Notes: generated by a model from the sequence alone, not told the origin. Positions 47,638 through 57,074 are shown, counted from the first letter of the stretch. The stretch: DNA of 64,000 nt from Azospirillum endophyticum (GCF_016595245.1 NZ_JAENHM010000028.1:1-64000); one strand, 5' to 3'. Numbers and translations are program-made.

Positions 47638-47657
47638 GGGGCGCTCCCTGCCCCCTT

Positions 47658-48410
47658 TTATCCCACCCGCCCCAGCCGGACGGTTAGCGGCCAGCGGATC
47701 CGCCGCTCCGTCTCATGATCACCCCACAGCGACGCGACCTCCTCGGCGAACTCCTCCAGCGGGTTGCGCGCCAGCGCCCTGGTCGCCGCCTTCACCCCCG
47801 ACCAGGTGCTCATGTAGCCGAGCAGCCGCGGCAGCGACCAAACCGCCTCCATCGCCAGCGGCGGTGCCGGCAACTCCGGAAAGGGAAACTCCAGGTCGCG
47901 GTAGCCGTTCACCACCTTCCAGCGGTCCGCCGGCCAATAGGGTCCCAGCGTGCCGTTGTGGAAGCGCTCCACCGCCGCGTCGAGCATCGGGTCGTCCAGT
48001 TGCTGCAACCCGTAGCAGACCAGCGCCACCGCCGCCCTCGGCTTCGCCACCCGACGCACCTCGGCATAGAAGCGCTCCAGGTCGAACCAGTGCGCCGCCT
48101 GCGCCGCGACGATCAGGTCGCAGCAGCCGTCGGCAAGGCCGCCGGCCTCCGCCGGGGCGACGGCATAGCGAACACGGCCATGCGCTTGGGCCTGGGCGAT
48201 CTGCTCCGCACTGGCGTCGGTGGCATGGACCGCATCGAAGCATCCCGCCAGCGCCACGGAGAACTGGCCGTTGCCGCAACCGACGTCCCAGGCCAGCCGG
48301 CGGGCCGGCGCCGCATCGGCCAGTACCACCGCCAATTCATCCGGATAGGTCGGGCGGAAGGCGCGGTAATCGCCGGCCTGGGCGGAGAAGTGATCCTTGA
48401 AGAGCGACAT
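47658..48410 (-). CDS. SAM-dependent class I methyltransferase
   Basis: 250 residues. Rossmann-type methyltransferase: motif I LAWDVGCGNGQFSVALAG, then VHATDASAEQIAQAQAH, VAPAEAGGLADGCCDLIVAAQAAHWFDLERFYAEVRRVAKPRAAVALVCYG. The pattern matches the trans-aconitate/DUF-type methyltransferases with the AQAAHWF motif. Substrate unknown. The start at 48410 (MSLFKDHFSAQAGDYRAFRPTYP) was chosen; a longer frame to 48737 has no homology. It converges on aceB with 20 bases between. Confidence 0.9.
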   Translation of the reverse strand: MSLFKDHFSAQAGDYRAFRPTYPDELAVVLADAAPARRLAWDVGCGNGQFSVALAGCFDAVHATDASAEQIAQAQAHGRVRYAVAPAEAGGLADGCCDLIVAAQAAHWFDLERFYAEVRRVAKPRAAVALVCYGLQQLDDPMLDAAVERFHNGTLGPYWPADRWKVVNGYRDLEFPFPELPAPPLAMEAVWSLPRLLGYMSTWSGVKAATRALARNPLEEFAEEVASLWGDHETERRIRWPLTVRLGRVG

Positions 48411-48603
48411 GGGGTGAAACCGCCTTGCACAACCAGGGCAACGATTAGGCTTGGAATTTCCCGGTCGATAAGGATAAACCCTGTGGGTTCGTCGCGGAAG
48501 CCTCCCCAGGCTGTCCCGCATCTTTCCGCTGTGGCGCAGGCGCGCCGGGCGTGCTACCAAGCGCGCGCTTTTTTGTGCGCCTCGCCAACCACCCGTGTCC
48601 GGC

Positions 48604-49560
48604 ATGCAGACCTTCCTGGAATTCGAAAAGCCGATCGCCGAGCTTGAAGGCAAGATCGAGGAGTTGCGGCACCTGACCAACGCCGGCGACATCAACATCG
48701 CCGACGAAGTCGCCAAGCTGCAGGCCAAGGTCGACAAGCTCCTGCGGCAGACCTACGCCAAGCTCACGCCCGCGCAGAAGGTTCAGGTGGCCCGCCACCC
48801 CAATCGGCCGCACTGCCTGGACTATGTGCAAGGCCTGATCGAGGACTTCACCCCGCTGGCCGGCGACCGCCATTTCGCCGAGGACCGCGCGGTCATCGGC
48901 GGGCTGGGCCGCTTCCGCGGCCGGTCGGTGGTGGTGATCGGCCAGGAAAAGGGCAACGACACCGAAACCCGCGTCCGCCACAATTTCGGCATGGCGAAGC
49001 CGGAAGGCTACCGCAAGGCCCAGCGCCTGATGGATCTGGCCGACCGCTTCAAGCTGCCGGTCGTCTCGCTGGTCGACACCGCCGGCGCCTTCCCCGGCGT
49101 CCAGGCGGAGGAGCGCGGCCAGGCCGAGGCCATCGCCAAGAGCATCGAGCGCTGCCTGCGGCTGAACGTGCCGATGGTCGCCTCGGTCATCGGCGAAGGC
49201 GGGTCGGGCGGCGCCATCGCCATCGCCACCGCCGACCGCGTCCTGATGCTGGAACACGCCATCTATTCGGTGATCTCGCCGGAAGGCTGCGCCTCGATCC
49301 TGTGGCGCAGTTCCGACATGGCGGGCGAGGCGGCCATCGCGCTGCGCCTGATCAGCCAGGACCTGAAGGAACTGGGCGTCATCGACCATGTGGTGAGCGA
49401 GCCGATCGGCGGCGCCCATCGCGACCCGGCCGAGACGATCAGGAAGCTGGGCGACTGCATCGAGCAGTCGCTGGGCGAAATGGACGGCCTGGACGGCGTC
49501 ACGCTGCGCGCCAAGCGCCGCGAGAAGTTCCTGGAGATGGGGCAGAAGGGGCTGGGCTGA
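48604..49560 (+). CDS. accA: Acetyl-CoA carboxylase carboxyltransferase subunit alpha
   Basis: 318 residues. Transfers CO2 from carboxybiotin to acetyl-CoA with AccD. N-terminal helical part [24 protein letters not shown], then [51 protein letters not shown], and [43 protein letters not shown]. Start ATG at 48604; a GTG nine bases upstream is also in frame. AccD is not in the window. Confidence 0.97.
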   Translation: MQTFLEFEKPIAELEGKIEELRHLTNAGDINIADEVAKLQAKVDKLLRQTYAKLTPAQKVQVARHPNRPHCLDYVQGLIEDFTPLAGDRHFAEDRAVIGGLGRFRGRSVVVIGQEKGNDTETRVRHNFGMAKPEGYRKAQRLMDLADRFKLPVVSLVDTAGAFPGVQAEERGQAEAIAKSIERCLRLNVPMVASVIGEGGSGGAIAIATADRVLMLEHAIYSVISPEGCASILWRSSDMAGEAAIALRLISQDLKELGVIDHVVSEPIGGAHRDPAETIRKLGDCIEQSLGEMDGLDGVTLRAKRREKFLEMGQKGLG

Positions 49561-49614
49561 AGGGGCTGGGCTGAGTTCCCTCCCCGTACCCTACCCTCCC
49601 GAGCCTGACGCACT

Positions 49615-51330
49615 TCACGCCAGAAACCCGTGCAGGAACCAGCGCGGGTTCTCTCCCGGCCGGTACAGCCCGGCGCGGAACAGCCAGAACCTCCGGCCGT
49701 CGCCGTCCTCCACGCGATAGTAATCGCGCATGGCCAGCCCCAGGGATCCTTCCGGACGCCACCATTCGCACTCGATCCGCTCCGGCCCCTCGGCCCGGCT
49801 GACGCGGTGGCGCACGCCGCGCCAGACGAACTGCAGCGGCGGATCGTCGGGCAGCGGAGCGATGGCCTCCACCGGTTCGGGCGGGGTCAGCAGGCGCAGG
49901 GGGCGCCGTTGCCCGGACGGCCAGGGTTTCGGCGGCGGCAGCCCCTCCAACGGCGGATGCGGCGCCACGCAGCGTTCCGGCAGCCAACTTTCCCGCGGCA
50001 CCAGCCGCAGCACCGCCCGTTCCCCCAGCCGCAGTGCCAGCCGGTCGACCAGTTCCGCCAGTCCGCCATCGATCCCTTGGCCACCAATCCCTTGGCTATC
50101 GCCCCCTTCCCCGTCGATCCCGGTCTGGATGGCGGATAGCGGACCCGTCTCCGTCGCCGACAGCACCAGCGTTTCCAGTCCCGGCCCCGGCTCGATCCGC
50201 TCCAGCAGCGGGGCGAACAGCCGGGCCAGCGCCGCCGGATCGCGAGTCGGGCGGCTGGTGCCGAGCGCCAGAGCCTGCGGTTCGTCCTCCACCCGCTGGT
50301 CGGTGCGGTGGGCGTCCAGCCGCAGCCGGCGCGCTCCCTGTCCCGCGGCCTCCAGCCCCTTGCACAGCCGGCCCAGCAGATGGCGCAACGCTCCGGCGAT
50401 CGATTCGGGCGTGGCGATCGGCTCGGCGAAGGTCAGCCGTTCCCGGTGCGCGGCCACCGGCCGGCGGGGGGAGATCGGCTCGTCCAGCCGGCCGAAAGCC
50501 TGATCGTACCGTTGCAGCAACTTGCCCCCGAACCGCGCGGCGAGCCCCGCCCGCGGCATCGCGTGCAGGTCGCCGATCCGGCGGAGGCCGAGCGCATGCA
50601 GCCCCTCCACCGTTTCCGCCGGCAGCCGCAATGCTGCGAGCGGCAGGCCATCCAGCCGCTCCTCCCGCCGCTCCTCCGGGCTGCCGAACCGCACCAGCCC
50701 CCAGGCGGCGGCCGGGGTGTCGGCGATGGCGGCGCGGGCGGTGAAGCCGGCGGCGCGCAGCCGGCCGGTCAGGTCGGCAGCCAGCGCCGCTTCGCCCCCA
50801 AACAGATGGGCACATCCGGTGATGTCGATCACCACCCCGTCCGGCTCGTCCGCCGCAGTCCAGGGGCTGTAGCGGCGCGCCCAGTCGGCAATGCGGCCGA
50901 GCAGGACCGAATCGGCTTCCGGCGTCGCCTCCGCCACCTCCAGCGCCGGCTCCAGCGCACGGGCGTCGCTGAGCGTATGGCCGGGGGCGATGCCCAGAGC
51001 CGCCGCCGCCCGGTTGACCGCGACGACCATCCGCCGCTGGCGCTCCGTCCACAGCAGGGCGAAGGGCCGAGCCCGCGACTCGGACGGCATTCCCCGTTCC
51101 CGCGCGTCGGTCGGCAGCCGCGGCAGCCACAGGGCGAGGATGCGGCGACGGCTACTCTCTCGACCACCTCGACCACGACAAGATCCCCTCTCCCCCCCGG
51201 GGAGAGGGTTAGGGTGAGGGGGACGCGCCGCGGGACCTTTGGAAGGATCATGCGGTGCATCCCCCTCACCCCGACCCTCTCCCCAGGGGGGAGAGGGGGA
51301 TTGCTTCGGGTATGAGGAGAGGTACGTCAT
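49615..51330 (-). CDS. imuB: ImuB-type Y-family polymerase-like protein with repeat-encoded N-terminus
   Basis: 571 residues. ImuB is the inactive Y-family component that targets DnaE2 to the clamp in SOS mutagenesis. Core starts at RRRILALWLPRLPTDARER and shows PFALLWTERQRRMVVAVNRAAAALGIAPGHTLSDARAL, DGVVIDITGCAHLFGGEAAL, GLVRFG, and a C-terminal GLYRPGENPRWFLHGFLA. Codons 12-53 or so translate a REP doublet (51184-51300): SPSPPWGEGRGEG and PPHPNPLPGGERG. No in-frame ATG, GTG or TTG lies between the repeat and the core, so the ATG at 51330 is the best start. imuA is absent. Confidence 0.9.
   Translation of the reverse strand: MTYLSSYPKQSPSPPWGEGRGEGDAPHDPSKGPAARPPHPNPLPGGERGSCRGRGGRESSRRRILALWLPRLPTDARERGMPSESRARPFALLWTERQRRMVVAVNRAAAALGIAPGHTLSDARALEPALEVAEATPEADSVLLGRIADWARRYSPWTAADEPDGVVIDITGCAHLFGGEAALAADLTGRLRAAGFTARAAIADTPAAAWGLVRFGSPEERREERLDGLPLAALRLPAETVEGLHALGLRRIGDLHAMPRAGLAARFGGKLLQRYDQAFGRLDEPISPRRPVAAHRERLTFAEPIATPESIAGALRHLLGRLCKGLEAAGQGARRLRLDAHRTDQRVEDEPQALALGTSRPTRDPAALARLFAPLLERIEPGPGLETLVLSATETGPLSAIQTGIDGEGGDSQGIGGQGIDGGLAELVDRLALRLGERAVLRLVPRESWLPERCVAPHPPLEGLPPPKPWPSGQRRPLRLLTPPEPVEAIAPLPDDPPLQFVWRGVRHRVSRAEGPERIECEWWRPEGSLGLAMRDYYRVEDGDGRRFWLFRAGLYRPGENPRWFLHGFLA
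51184..51300. repeat. REP doublet forming the 5' end of imuB
   Basis: CCCCTCTCCCCCCCGGGGAGAGGGTTAGGG-type half at 51185-51221 and the inverted half CCCCCTCACCCCGACCCTC with CCCCAGGGGGGAGAGGGG at 51260-51300. Same architecture as the copy inside dnaE2. It is translated as part of imuB on the - strand. Confidence 0.9.
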
Positions 51331-51348
51331 AGGAAACCGGATGATTAA

Positions 51349-51363
51349 GAACAAACAAAGAAC
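51349..51363 (-). promoter_or_regulatory. LexA (SOS) box upstream of imuB
   Basis: GTTC-TTTGTTT-GTTC on the - strand (51363 to 51349) matches the alphaproteobacterial LexA operator GTTC-N7-GTTC exactly. It lies 18 bases before the likely imuB ATG at 51330 and about 85 bases before the divergent lipoprotein gene. It predicts SOS induction of imuB; an effect on the lipoprotein gene is possible. Confidence 0.85.
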
Positions 51364-51447
51364 ATTCTAGCGCTGGCTTGGCCTTGAGGGGAGTCCCTCC
51401 TTTGGGGTCACCTTGCCGAACAGTTCCGCAATGCCGACATTCCGTCC

Positions 51448-51990
51448 ATGACCCCACATCACGCGCCCCTCGCCCACCGTCTGGCCCCCCTGGCTTTCCT
51501 GCTGACAGCAGCGGCCTGTGCGCCGTCTGACCTGCGCGACGACATGCCCGGCCGCGCCCAGGCCTTCCCGCCGACCTACAATCAGACCGTGATTCCCGGC
51601 GGCGGAGAACGGCGGACCTGGAGCCAGATCCAGGCGGAGCAGTCGCGCGCCGACTCCAGCCCCGGCACGGCGGCACGATCCCGGCAGGCCAAGGAGGCGC
51701 AGCAGCGCGACCAGGACGATACCGACCGGCCCCCGCCCAAGCGTCGTCGCGGCAGCTCGTCGCCGCCGCCGGATCCGGCGGCCCTTCCCCAGCCGCCGCG
51801 TCCGATCCCGGTCCCACCCCCGCCTTCGTCCCAGAGCGCCACCGACGCCTTCAAGCGCGACCTGATCCGGCCGGAGGTCGACCGCATGCGCACCGATGAC
51901 GCGATGGGCCGGCTCGACCCGCTGGGACAGCGCGACCTGATGAAGCGGGAGAACGACCTGCGCCAATGGGGTGACCCGCTGGCGCGGTAG
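51448..51990 (+). CDS. Pro-rich hypothetical lipoprotein
   Basis: 180 residues. Signal peptide with lipobox LTAAAC (Cys24). The mature part is dominated by Gln, Arg, Pro and Asp: a stretch with PPPKRRRGSSSPPPDPAALPQPPRPIPVPPPP, then a folded-looking C-terminus (DAFKRDLIRPEVDRMRTDDAMGRLDPLGQRDLMKRENDLRQWG). Probably an outer-membrane-anchored linker protein. Family not recognised. It diverges from imuB with a LexA box in the gap. Confidence 0.75.
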   Translation: MTPHHAPLAHRLAPLAFLLTAAACAPSDLRDDMPGRAQAFPPTYNQTVIPGGGERRTWSQIQAEQSRADSSPGTAARSRQAKEAQQRDQDDTDRPPPKRRRGSSSPPPDPAALPQPPRPIPVPPPPSSQSATDAFKRDLIRPEVDRMRTDDAMGRLDPLGQRDLMKRENDLRQWGDPLAR

Positions 51991-52083
51991 CAACGGCTCC
52001 ACCTCCGCCTTGGCAGCTTGACCCCGCCCCTCCTCAGCCGCCATACCGGCTTCAGGATGGGAACGGACGGGGGATGCGGTCGC

Positions 52084-52578
52084 ATGACGACGCTGACGGG
52101 GGCCTTCGGCAACGGGCTGACCACGCCGGTGGGGGTGCTGCAGCATCTGCTGGGCATCCTCGGCATCGGCCTGTGGGCCGGGCAAGCCGGTGGGAGGGCG
52201 GTCTGGCAGGTGCCTGCCGCCGCCGTGACCGCCGCGCTGGCGGCGGGCTTCGCCGCGCAGATGGGGCTGCGGCTGCCCTATGCCGGGCCGGGTCTGGCCG
52301 CCTCGCTGGTGGTGGTGGGGGCGCTGGTGGCCTTTGGGGTGCGGGCACCGGCGGCGCTGGCGGTGCTGGTCGCCGCCGTCGCCGCGGTGTTCCACGGCCA
52401 TGCCCACCAGGGACCGCCGCTCTACTGGGCCGGCTTCGCCGCCGGGCTGATGCTGGTCGCCTGCGGCGGGCTGGGGCTGTCGATCGCGGTGACTGAGGCC
52501 GAGTCGGACCGGGCGGTCCGGCTGTGTGGCGGTGCGGTGGCAGTCGCCGGCGTTCTCGACCTCGTCGGCGTGATTTGA
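52084..52578 (+). CDS. HupE/UreJ-like membrane protein
   Basis: 164 residues from MTTLTGAFG. About six membrane helices matching HupE/UreJ nickel/cobalt permease-like proteins: VLQHLLGILGIGLWAGQAGGRAVWQVPAAAVTAAL, GPGLAASLVVVGALVAF and the conserved FHGHAH. The usual first motif HPxxGxDH is replaced by TTPVGVLQH, so two of its metal-ligand-type residues are missing. No hydrogenase or urease genes are near. ATGs at 52018 and 52057 are possible but would add a non-hydrophobic leader. Confidence 0.75.
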   Translation: MTTLTGAFGNGLTTPVGVLQHLLGILGIGLWAGQAGGRAVWQVPAAAVTAALAAGFAAQMGLRLPYAGPGLAASLVVVGALVAFGVRAPAALAVLVAAVAAVFHGHAHQGPPLYWAGFAAGLMLVACGGLGLSIAVTEAESDRAVRLCGGAVAVAGVLDLVGVI

Positions 52579-52687
52579 CCGGTTGCGCCTTGAAATGACG
52601 GGGTTGCGCGGAAATCTTTGAAGACACGCCCTTCCCGCCCCGCCCCTCCCCCTCCGGACGAACGGGCCAGACGAACGGAACCACCCG

Positions 52688-53971
52688 GTGCCCCGCGCAG
52701 CCGCCAAAGCCTGCCTTTCCCCGCCGGGGCTCTCACCGGAGCTTCCGGCCGTCCCGGACACCTCCAGCCTGACCCGCCGCCATCTGCTGCGCCGTCTGCT
52801 TGGCGGGCTCGCCCTGGCGCCGATGCTGCCATCGGCAGGCGGGTTGCCGGGCGGCTGGCTGTTGGCTGAACCGGCCGCCGCACAGGACCTGCGCTATTTC
52901 CGAATCGGCACCGGCACCACCGCCGGCACTTATTTCCCGATCGGCGGGCTGATCGCCAACGCCATTTCCAACCCGCCGGGCTCCCGCCCCTGCGACAAGG
53001 GGGGAAGCTGCGGCATTCCCGGCCTGATCGTGGTGGCGCAGGCCAGCAACGGGTCGGTTGAAAATGTCGAGATGCTGCGCGCCGGCACGGCGGAGGCCGG
53101 CTTCGCCCAGGCCGACGTCGCCTATTGGGCCTACACCGGCACCGGCAGCTTCACCGGCAAGCGCCCGTTCACGGAACTGCGCTCGCTGGGCATGCTCTAT
53201 GCGGAAGCCATCCAGGTCGTCGTCCGCTCCGACGGGTTCATCGACCGCATGGCCGACCTCAAGGGCCGCAGCATCTCGCTGGGCGAGGAAGGCTCCGGCA
53301 CATTGGTGGAAGCGCGGCTGATCCTGGACGCCTACGGCCTGTCGGAAACCACGATCACGCCGCTCTACCTGAAACCCGGCACGGCGGCGGACCGGCTGGC
53401 GAAGGGCGAGTTGGACGGATTCTTCATGGTCGGCGGCTTTCCGGTGCCGGCGGTCAGCGACGTGGCGGCGCGGGTGCCGATCCGGCTGCTGCCGCTGGAC
53501 GGCGAGCCGGCCGACCGGCTGCTGCGGACCCAGCGCTTCTACATCGATCAGGAGATTCCCGCCAACGTCTATCCCGGCAGCGCTCCCACCCCGACGCTGA
53601 GCCTGGGGGCGGAACTCCTGACCCGCGCCGACCGCGATCCCGACCTCATCTACGGCGTCGTCCGCGCGCTGTGGCACGAGAATACCCGCCGCGTCCTCGC
53701 CGACGGGCACCCGCAGGGCCGCAACTTCGACCCCGCCCGCGCGGTGGCGAACGTGTCGGTCCCCCTGCATCCGGGGGCGGAGCGCTATTACCGCGAGGCC
53801 GGCCTGCTGGGCAACGCCGCCAACGAACCGGCCCGTGCGCCTGCCGGCGGCAATGGCGCCGGAACGGAAAACGGTTCCGGCATGCCGGCCGGGGACAAGG
53901 CCGCAGGCGAGAAGGCCATCGGAGAGAAGGCGTCCGACGGGAAAACCACCGGAAACCCGGTGCCGCGCTGA
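52688..53971 (+). CDS. TAXI-family TRAP transporter solute-binding protein
   Basis: 427 residues. A twin-arginine-like signal (TRRHLLRRLLGGLALAPMLPSAGG) precedes the TAXI domain: YFRIGTGTTAGTYFPIGGLIANAIS, GLIVVAQASNGSVENVEMLRAGTAEAGFAQADVAYWAYTGTG, LYAEAIQVVVRSDGFIDRMADLKGRSISLGEEGSGTLVEARLIL, and GELDGFFMVGGFPVPAVSDVA. The last 40 residues are a low-complexity Gly/Lys/Glu/Ala tail. No TRAP permease gene is nearby. The GTG start at 52688 gives an extra 27 residues before the signal; the true start may be further in. Confidence 0.88.
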   Translation: MPRAAAKACLSPPGLSPELPAVPDTSSLTRRHLLRRLLGGLALAPMLPSAGGLPGGWLLAEPAAAQDLRYFRIGTGTTAGTYFPIGGLIANAISNPPGSRPCDKGGSCGIPGLIVVAQASNGSVENVEMLRAGTAEAGFAQADVAYWAYTGTGSFTGKRPFTELRSLGMLYAEAIQVVVRSDGFIDRMADLKGRSISLGEEGSGTLVEARLILDAYGLSETTITPLYLKPGTAADRLAKGELDGFFMVGGFPVPAVSDVAARVPIRLLPLDGEPADRLLRTQRFYIDQEIPANVYPGSAPTPTLSLGAELLTRADRDPDLIYGVVRALWHENTRRVLADGHPQGRNFDPARAVANVSVPLHPGAERYYREAGLLGNAANEPARAPAGGNGAGTENGSGMPAGDKAAGEKAIGEKASDGKTTGNPVPR

Positions 53972-54088
53972 CCGTTCCCCTTGCAGGTCGAGACGAAAGG
54001 ACCGTTCCCGGACGCCCCTCCGGCGGAATATTCTGACCGGCATCGGGTTGATCCCATGGTCGACCGCCACGGGGAGAAGGAGACGGGC

Positions 54089-54550
54089 ATGCCGGCCGGG
54101 CAAGGGGTGCGCATCGCGATCCGCTCCGCCCGCGGCGCCGACGCCGCACGCTGTGCCGAGATCTTCCTGCGGGGTCGCCGTCAGGCTTTCCCCTGGCAAC
54201 CCGCCGACCGCTTCGGGCTGGACGATTATTACGACTGCGTGCGCGAGGATTCGGTCCTGGTCGCGGAGACGGAGGAGACGGTGGTCGGTTTCGTCTCGCT
54301 CGATCCCCGGGAAGGCGTCATCCACAACCTGTTCATCGACCCCGGATGGCACAAGCGCGGCATCGGCTCCGCCCTGCTGCGCGAGGCGCTGGGCCTGTTG
54401 CGAAGCTCCCGGCGCCCGGCCGAGCTGGCCTGCGCCGTCCGCAACGCCGCCGCCCGCGCCTTCTACGAACGCAACGGCTGGACGCCGGTGGGCGCACCGC
54501 CCAACCAGCCGGACGCGATGGTGCTCTATCGCCGGGCTCCGGCGGGATGA
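54089..54550 (+). CDS. GNAT family N-acetyltransferase
   Basis: 153 residues. GNAT fold: RIAIRSARGADAARCAEIFLRGRR, the acetyl-CoA loop LFIDPGWHKRGIGSALLREALGLL (Q/RxxGxG/A), and AARAFYERNGWTPVGAP at the C-terminus. The start at 54089 has AAGGAG upstream; a longer frame from 53981 is unlikely. Substrate unknown. Confidence 0.9.
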   Translation: MPAGQGVRIAIRSARGADAARCAEIFLRGRRQAFPWQPADRFGLDDYYDCVREDSVLVAETEETVVGFVSLDPREGVIHNLFIDPGWHKRGIGSALLREALGLLRSSRRPAELACAVRNAAARAFYERNGWTPVGAPPNQPDAMVLYRRAPAG

Positions 54551-54674
54551 GGGTGGGAGGACGGCGGTTCCTCCACCCTTGCCGCTTGGCCCCCGGCCCC
54601 TCCCCCAACGAGATCTTCAGGCTCCGATGCGCGGGCTGTTTTCGCATGCCGCGTTGCGGTAAAGTCCCGCCGCC

Positions 54675-55343
54675 ATGCGAACCCTGTACCACCACCCGAT
54701 CCACGCCCTGTCGCGCACCGCGCGCGTGATGCTCGCCGAAAAGGCGCTGCCTTTCGAACCCGTGGTCGAAAGGCCATGGGAGCGGCGCACCGATTTCCTG
54801 AAGCTGAACCCGGCCGCCGAGGTTCCGGTTCTGGTGGAGGAGGACGGGACGGTCGTCGCCGGCGGCCTTGCCGTCATCGAATATCTGGAAGAGGCCTATC
54901 CCGACACCCCCCTGCTGCCGCGCGAGATCGCGGCGCGGGCGGAGGTGCGGCGGGTCGCCGACTGGTTCCTGCACAAGTTCGAACGCGAGGTGGCCGAGAA
55001 TCTGGTGGGCGAGAAGCTGATCAAGCGGCTGTCCGGCCAGGGCCACCCCTTCGCGCCGGCGATTCGCGCCGGGCTCGCCAACGTCACCTATCACCTCGAT
55101 TACATCGCCTTCCTGTCGGAGCGCCGGCCATGGCTGGCGGGGCCGGCCTTCACCCTGGCGGACATCGCCGCCGCCGCACAACTGTCCTGTCTGGACTATA
55201 TCGACAACGTGCCGTGGGACCGCAGCCCGGAGGCCAAGGACTGGTATGCCCGGATCAAGTCGCGCCCCAGCTTTCGGGCGCTGCTGGCGGACAACATCAC
55301 CGGCTGTCCGCCGCCCAAGCACTATGCGGACCTGGATTTTTAA
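54675..55343 (+). CDS. FzlA-like glutathione S-transferase family protein
   Basis: 222 residues with GST N- and C-terminal domains: MRTLYHHPIHALSRTARVMLAEKALPFEPVVERPWERRTDFLKLNPAAEVPVLVEEDGTVV, then IEYLEEAYP and helical LADWFLHKFEREVAENLVGEKL-type segment. The end PPPKHYADLDF resembles FzlA, the FtsZ-binding GST-fold protein of Caulobacter whose extreme C-terminus is required for function. A catalytic GST role cannot be excluded, since the thiol-activating residue is not clear. If FzlA, it supports constriction at the division site. Confidence 0.75.
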   Translation: MRTLYHHPIHALSRTARVMLAEKALPFEPVVERPWERRTDFLKLNPAAEVPVLVEEDGTVVAGGLAVIEYLEEAYPDTPLLPREIAARAEVRRVADWFLHKFEREVAENLVGEKLIKRLSGQGHPFAPAIRAGLANVTYHLDYIAFLSERRPWLAGPAFTLADIAAAAQLSCLDYIDNVPWDRSPEAKDWYARIKSRPSFRALLADNITGCPPPKHYADLDF

Positions 55344-55436
55344 TATTTCCTTGGTATTCCGCCCATTAGGGGCATGGACCGGCTTGGCGTATCAAGCTTA
55401 ACGTACTCCCAAATCGTCCCTGGGAGAGTTTTCTCG

Positions 55437-57074
55437 ATGCGTCTGCGCCGTCTTTCGTCCGTCCCGGCCCTGCCGGTCCGTTCCCTGAAGCCCGCCCTGA
55501 TCGCCGGCGGCATGCTGGCCCTGGTCGCCGGCTGGTCGCCCGCCCAGGCCGCGCCCGCCATCGACGATGCCGGCGCCAAGGCGCTTGCCGCTTCGCTGAA
55601 GAAGGATCTGCCCCGCTGGTTCCCGCCGCCCAGCGAGGATGGCGAGGGCGTCGGTTTCGAATGGCAGGGCGAGCCGACCGTCAAGCCGGCCGGCGACCAT
55701 TACGACGTCGCCCTCCCCCGCCTGTCGGCCGAGGATGCGGAAGGCACCCTGTTCGACATCGGCACCGTGCTCCTGTCGGTGACGCCGAAGGACGACGGCC
55801 AATACGGCGTGGCGATCACGCTGCCCAGCAGCATGAAGGTGCAGAACCTCGACGAAAACGACGAGTATGTCGATGCCGCCATCATCTCCATCGGCAAGCA
55901 GTCCCTCACCAGCGTCTGGTCGGGCACGCTGGAGACGCTGCTGGCGGTCGACGGCGCCTACAACGACATCACCGTCAGCGCCGCCGACGGCAAGGGCAAG
56001 GTCTCCATCGCCTCGATGACCATGGTCCAGGAGCTGAAACCCGAGGCGGGAGCCGGCGGCGCCACCCTGTGGAGCGGCCCGGCCGCCTTCGCCTTCGGCA
56101 ACCTGTCGGTACAGGACGACAAGAACAAGGAGCTGGTGAAGATCGGCAGCGTCACCACCGAGGCCACCTACACCCGCGTCGACCTGACCAAGGTCAGCGC
56201 GCTGCAGAAGCTGTCGGAACAAGCCGCTGCCAGGGGCGTGCCGCCGACCCCGGCGGAACTGCTGCCGAAGATGCAGGGCATGTTCGGCGGGATCACCGGC
56301 GCCATGCGGATGTCCAACCTGTCCTTCGTCAATCCGGAGGATGGAACCACGGTGGCCCTGGGCCAGCTCGCCTTCCGCAGCGGCCTGACCGATCTCGACC
56401 AGGCGATGTCCACCGTCAGCATGGGCATCGAGGCCCGCGACTTCGTCATGACGCCGTCGCCGGCACCGGTCGCCTTCACCCCGCGCGCCTTCGAAATGAA
56501 GCTGTCGGTCGCCAAGCTGCCGAACACCGCCCTGTGGAAGGCCTTCACCGAGCTGGCCAAGACCGCCGAGGCGGAAGAGGCCCCGCCGAAGAAGGGCGCC
56601 AAGGCCAAGGCCGCCCCGCCGCCGCCGCCCTCCTCCGAAGTCGTCATGCAGCAGGCCATGGCCGCGATGGCGGAGGCCGGGACGGAACTGCGGATCGACG
56701 CGCTGAACCTGGATACCCCGGCCACGGCCGGCACCGCCAACGGCGCGCTCAAGGTCGCCACCCAGGCCGCTTTCGGCGTCACCGGCGGCGCCACCGTGCT
56801 GCTGCGCGGCATCGACGCCGCGGTGAAGGCGATGCAGCCGGCCCCGGGCGCCAAGCCCGACAAGGAGACCCAGGACCTGCTGGGCGGGCTGGCGATGATC
56901 CAGGCCCTGGGCCAGGCCGGCAAGGACGAGAGCGGCGCCGACACCCGCACCTACAAGATCGACGTGACGGAGGCCGGACAGCTCCTGCTGAACGGCGCCG
57001 ACATGACCCCGCTGCTGGCCGGCGGCGCCGAACCGGCCCCGGCCCCGGCGGAGCCGCCGAAGAAGAAGAAGTGA
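55437..57074 (+). CDS. Hypothetical large secreted protein
   Basis: 545 residues. Signal peptide to about AQAA at 35-40. The mature region is an all-beta-looking repeat of charged and hydrophobic strands (for example LFDIGTVLLSVTPKDDGQYGVAITLPSSMKVQNLDENDEYVDAAIISIGKQSL) with long helical stretches later, an Ala/Pro/Lys segment (EEAPPKKGAKAKAAPPPPPSS) and a Lys-rich end (PPKKKK). I do not recognise the family. The start at 55437 is set by the signal peptide. It stands alone, with about 155 bp to htpG. Confidence 0.8.
   Translation: MRLRRLSSVPALPVRSLKPALIAGGMLALVAGWSPAQAAPAIDDAGAKALAASLKKDLPRWFPPPSEDGEGVGFEWQGEPTVKPAGDHYDVALPRLSAEDAEGTLFDIGTVLLSVTPKDDGQYGVAITLPSSMKVQNLDENDEYVDAAIISIGKQSLTSVWSGTLETLLAVDGAYNDITVSAADGKGKVSIASMTMVQELKPEAGAGGATLWSGPAAFAFGNLSVQDDKNKELVKIGSVTTEATYTRVDLTKVSALQKLSEQAAARGVPPTPAELLPKMQGMFGGITGAMRMSNLSFVNPEDGTTVALGQLAFRSGLTDLDQAMSTVSMGIEARDFVMTPSPAPVAFTPRAFEMKLSVAKLPNTALWKAFTELAKTAEAEEAPPKKGAKAKAAPPPPPSSEVVMQQAMAAMAEAGTELRIDALNLDTPATAGTANGALKVATQAAFGVTGGATVLLRGIDAAVKAMQPAPGAKPDKETQDLLGGLAMIQALGQAGKDESGADTRTYKIDVTEAGQLLLNGADMTPLLAGGAEPAPAPAEPPKKKK

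Noticed and set aside
51331..51354. Upstream ATG at 51354 as imuB start
   Set aside because: It lies inside the LexA operator, so a transcript controlled by that operator would not carry it; the ATG at 51330 is preferred.
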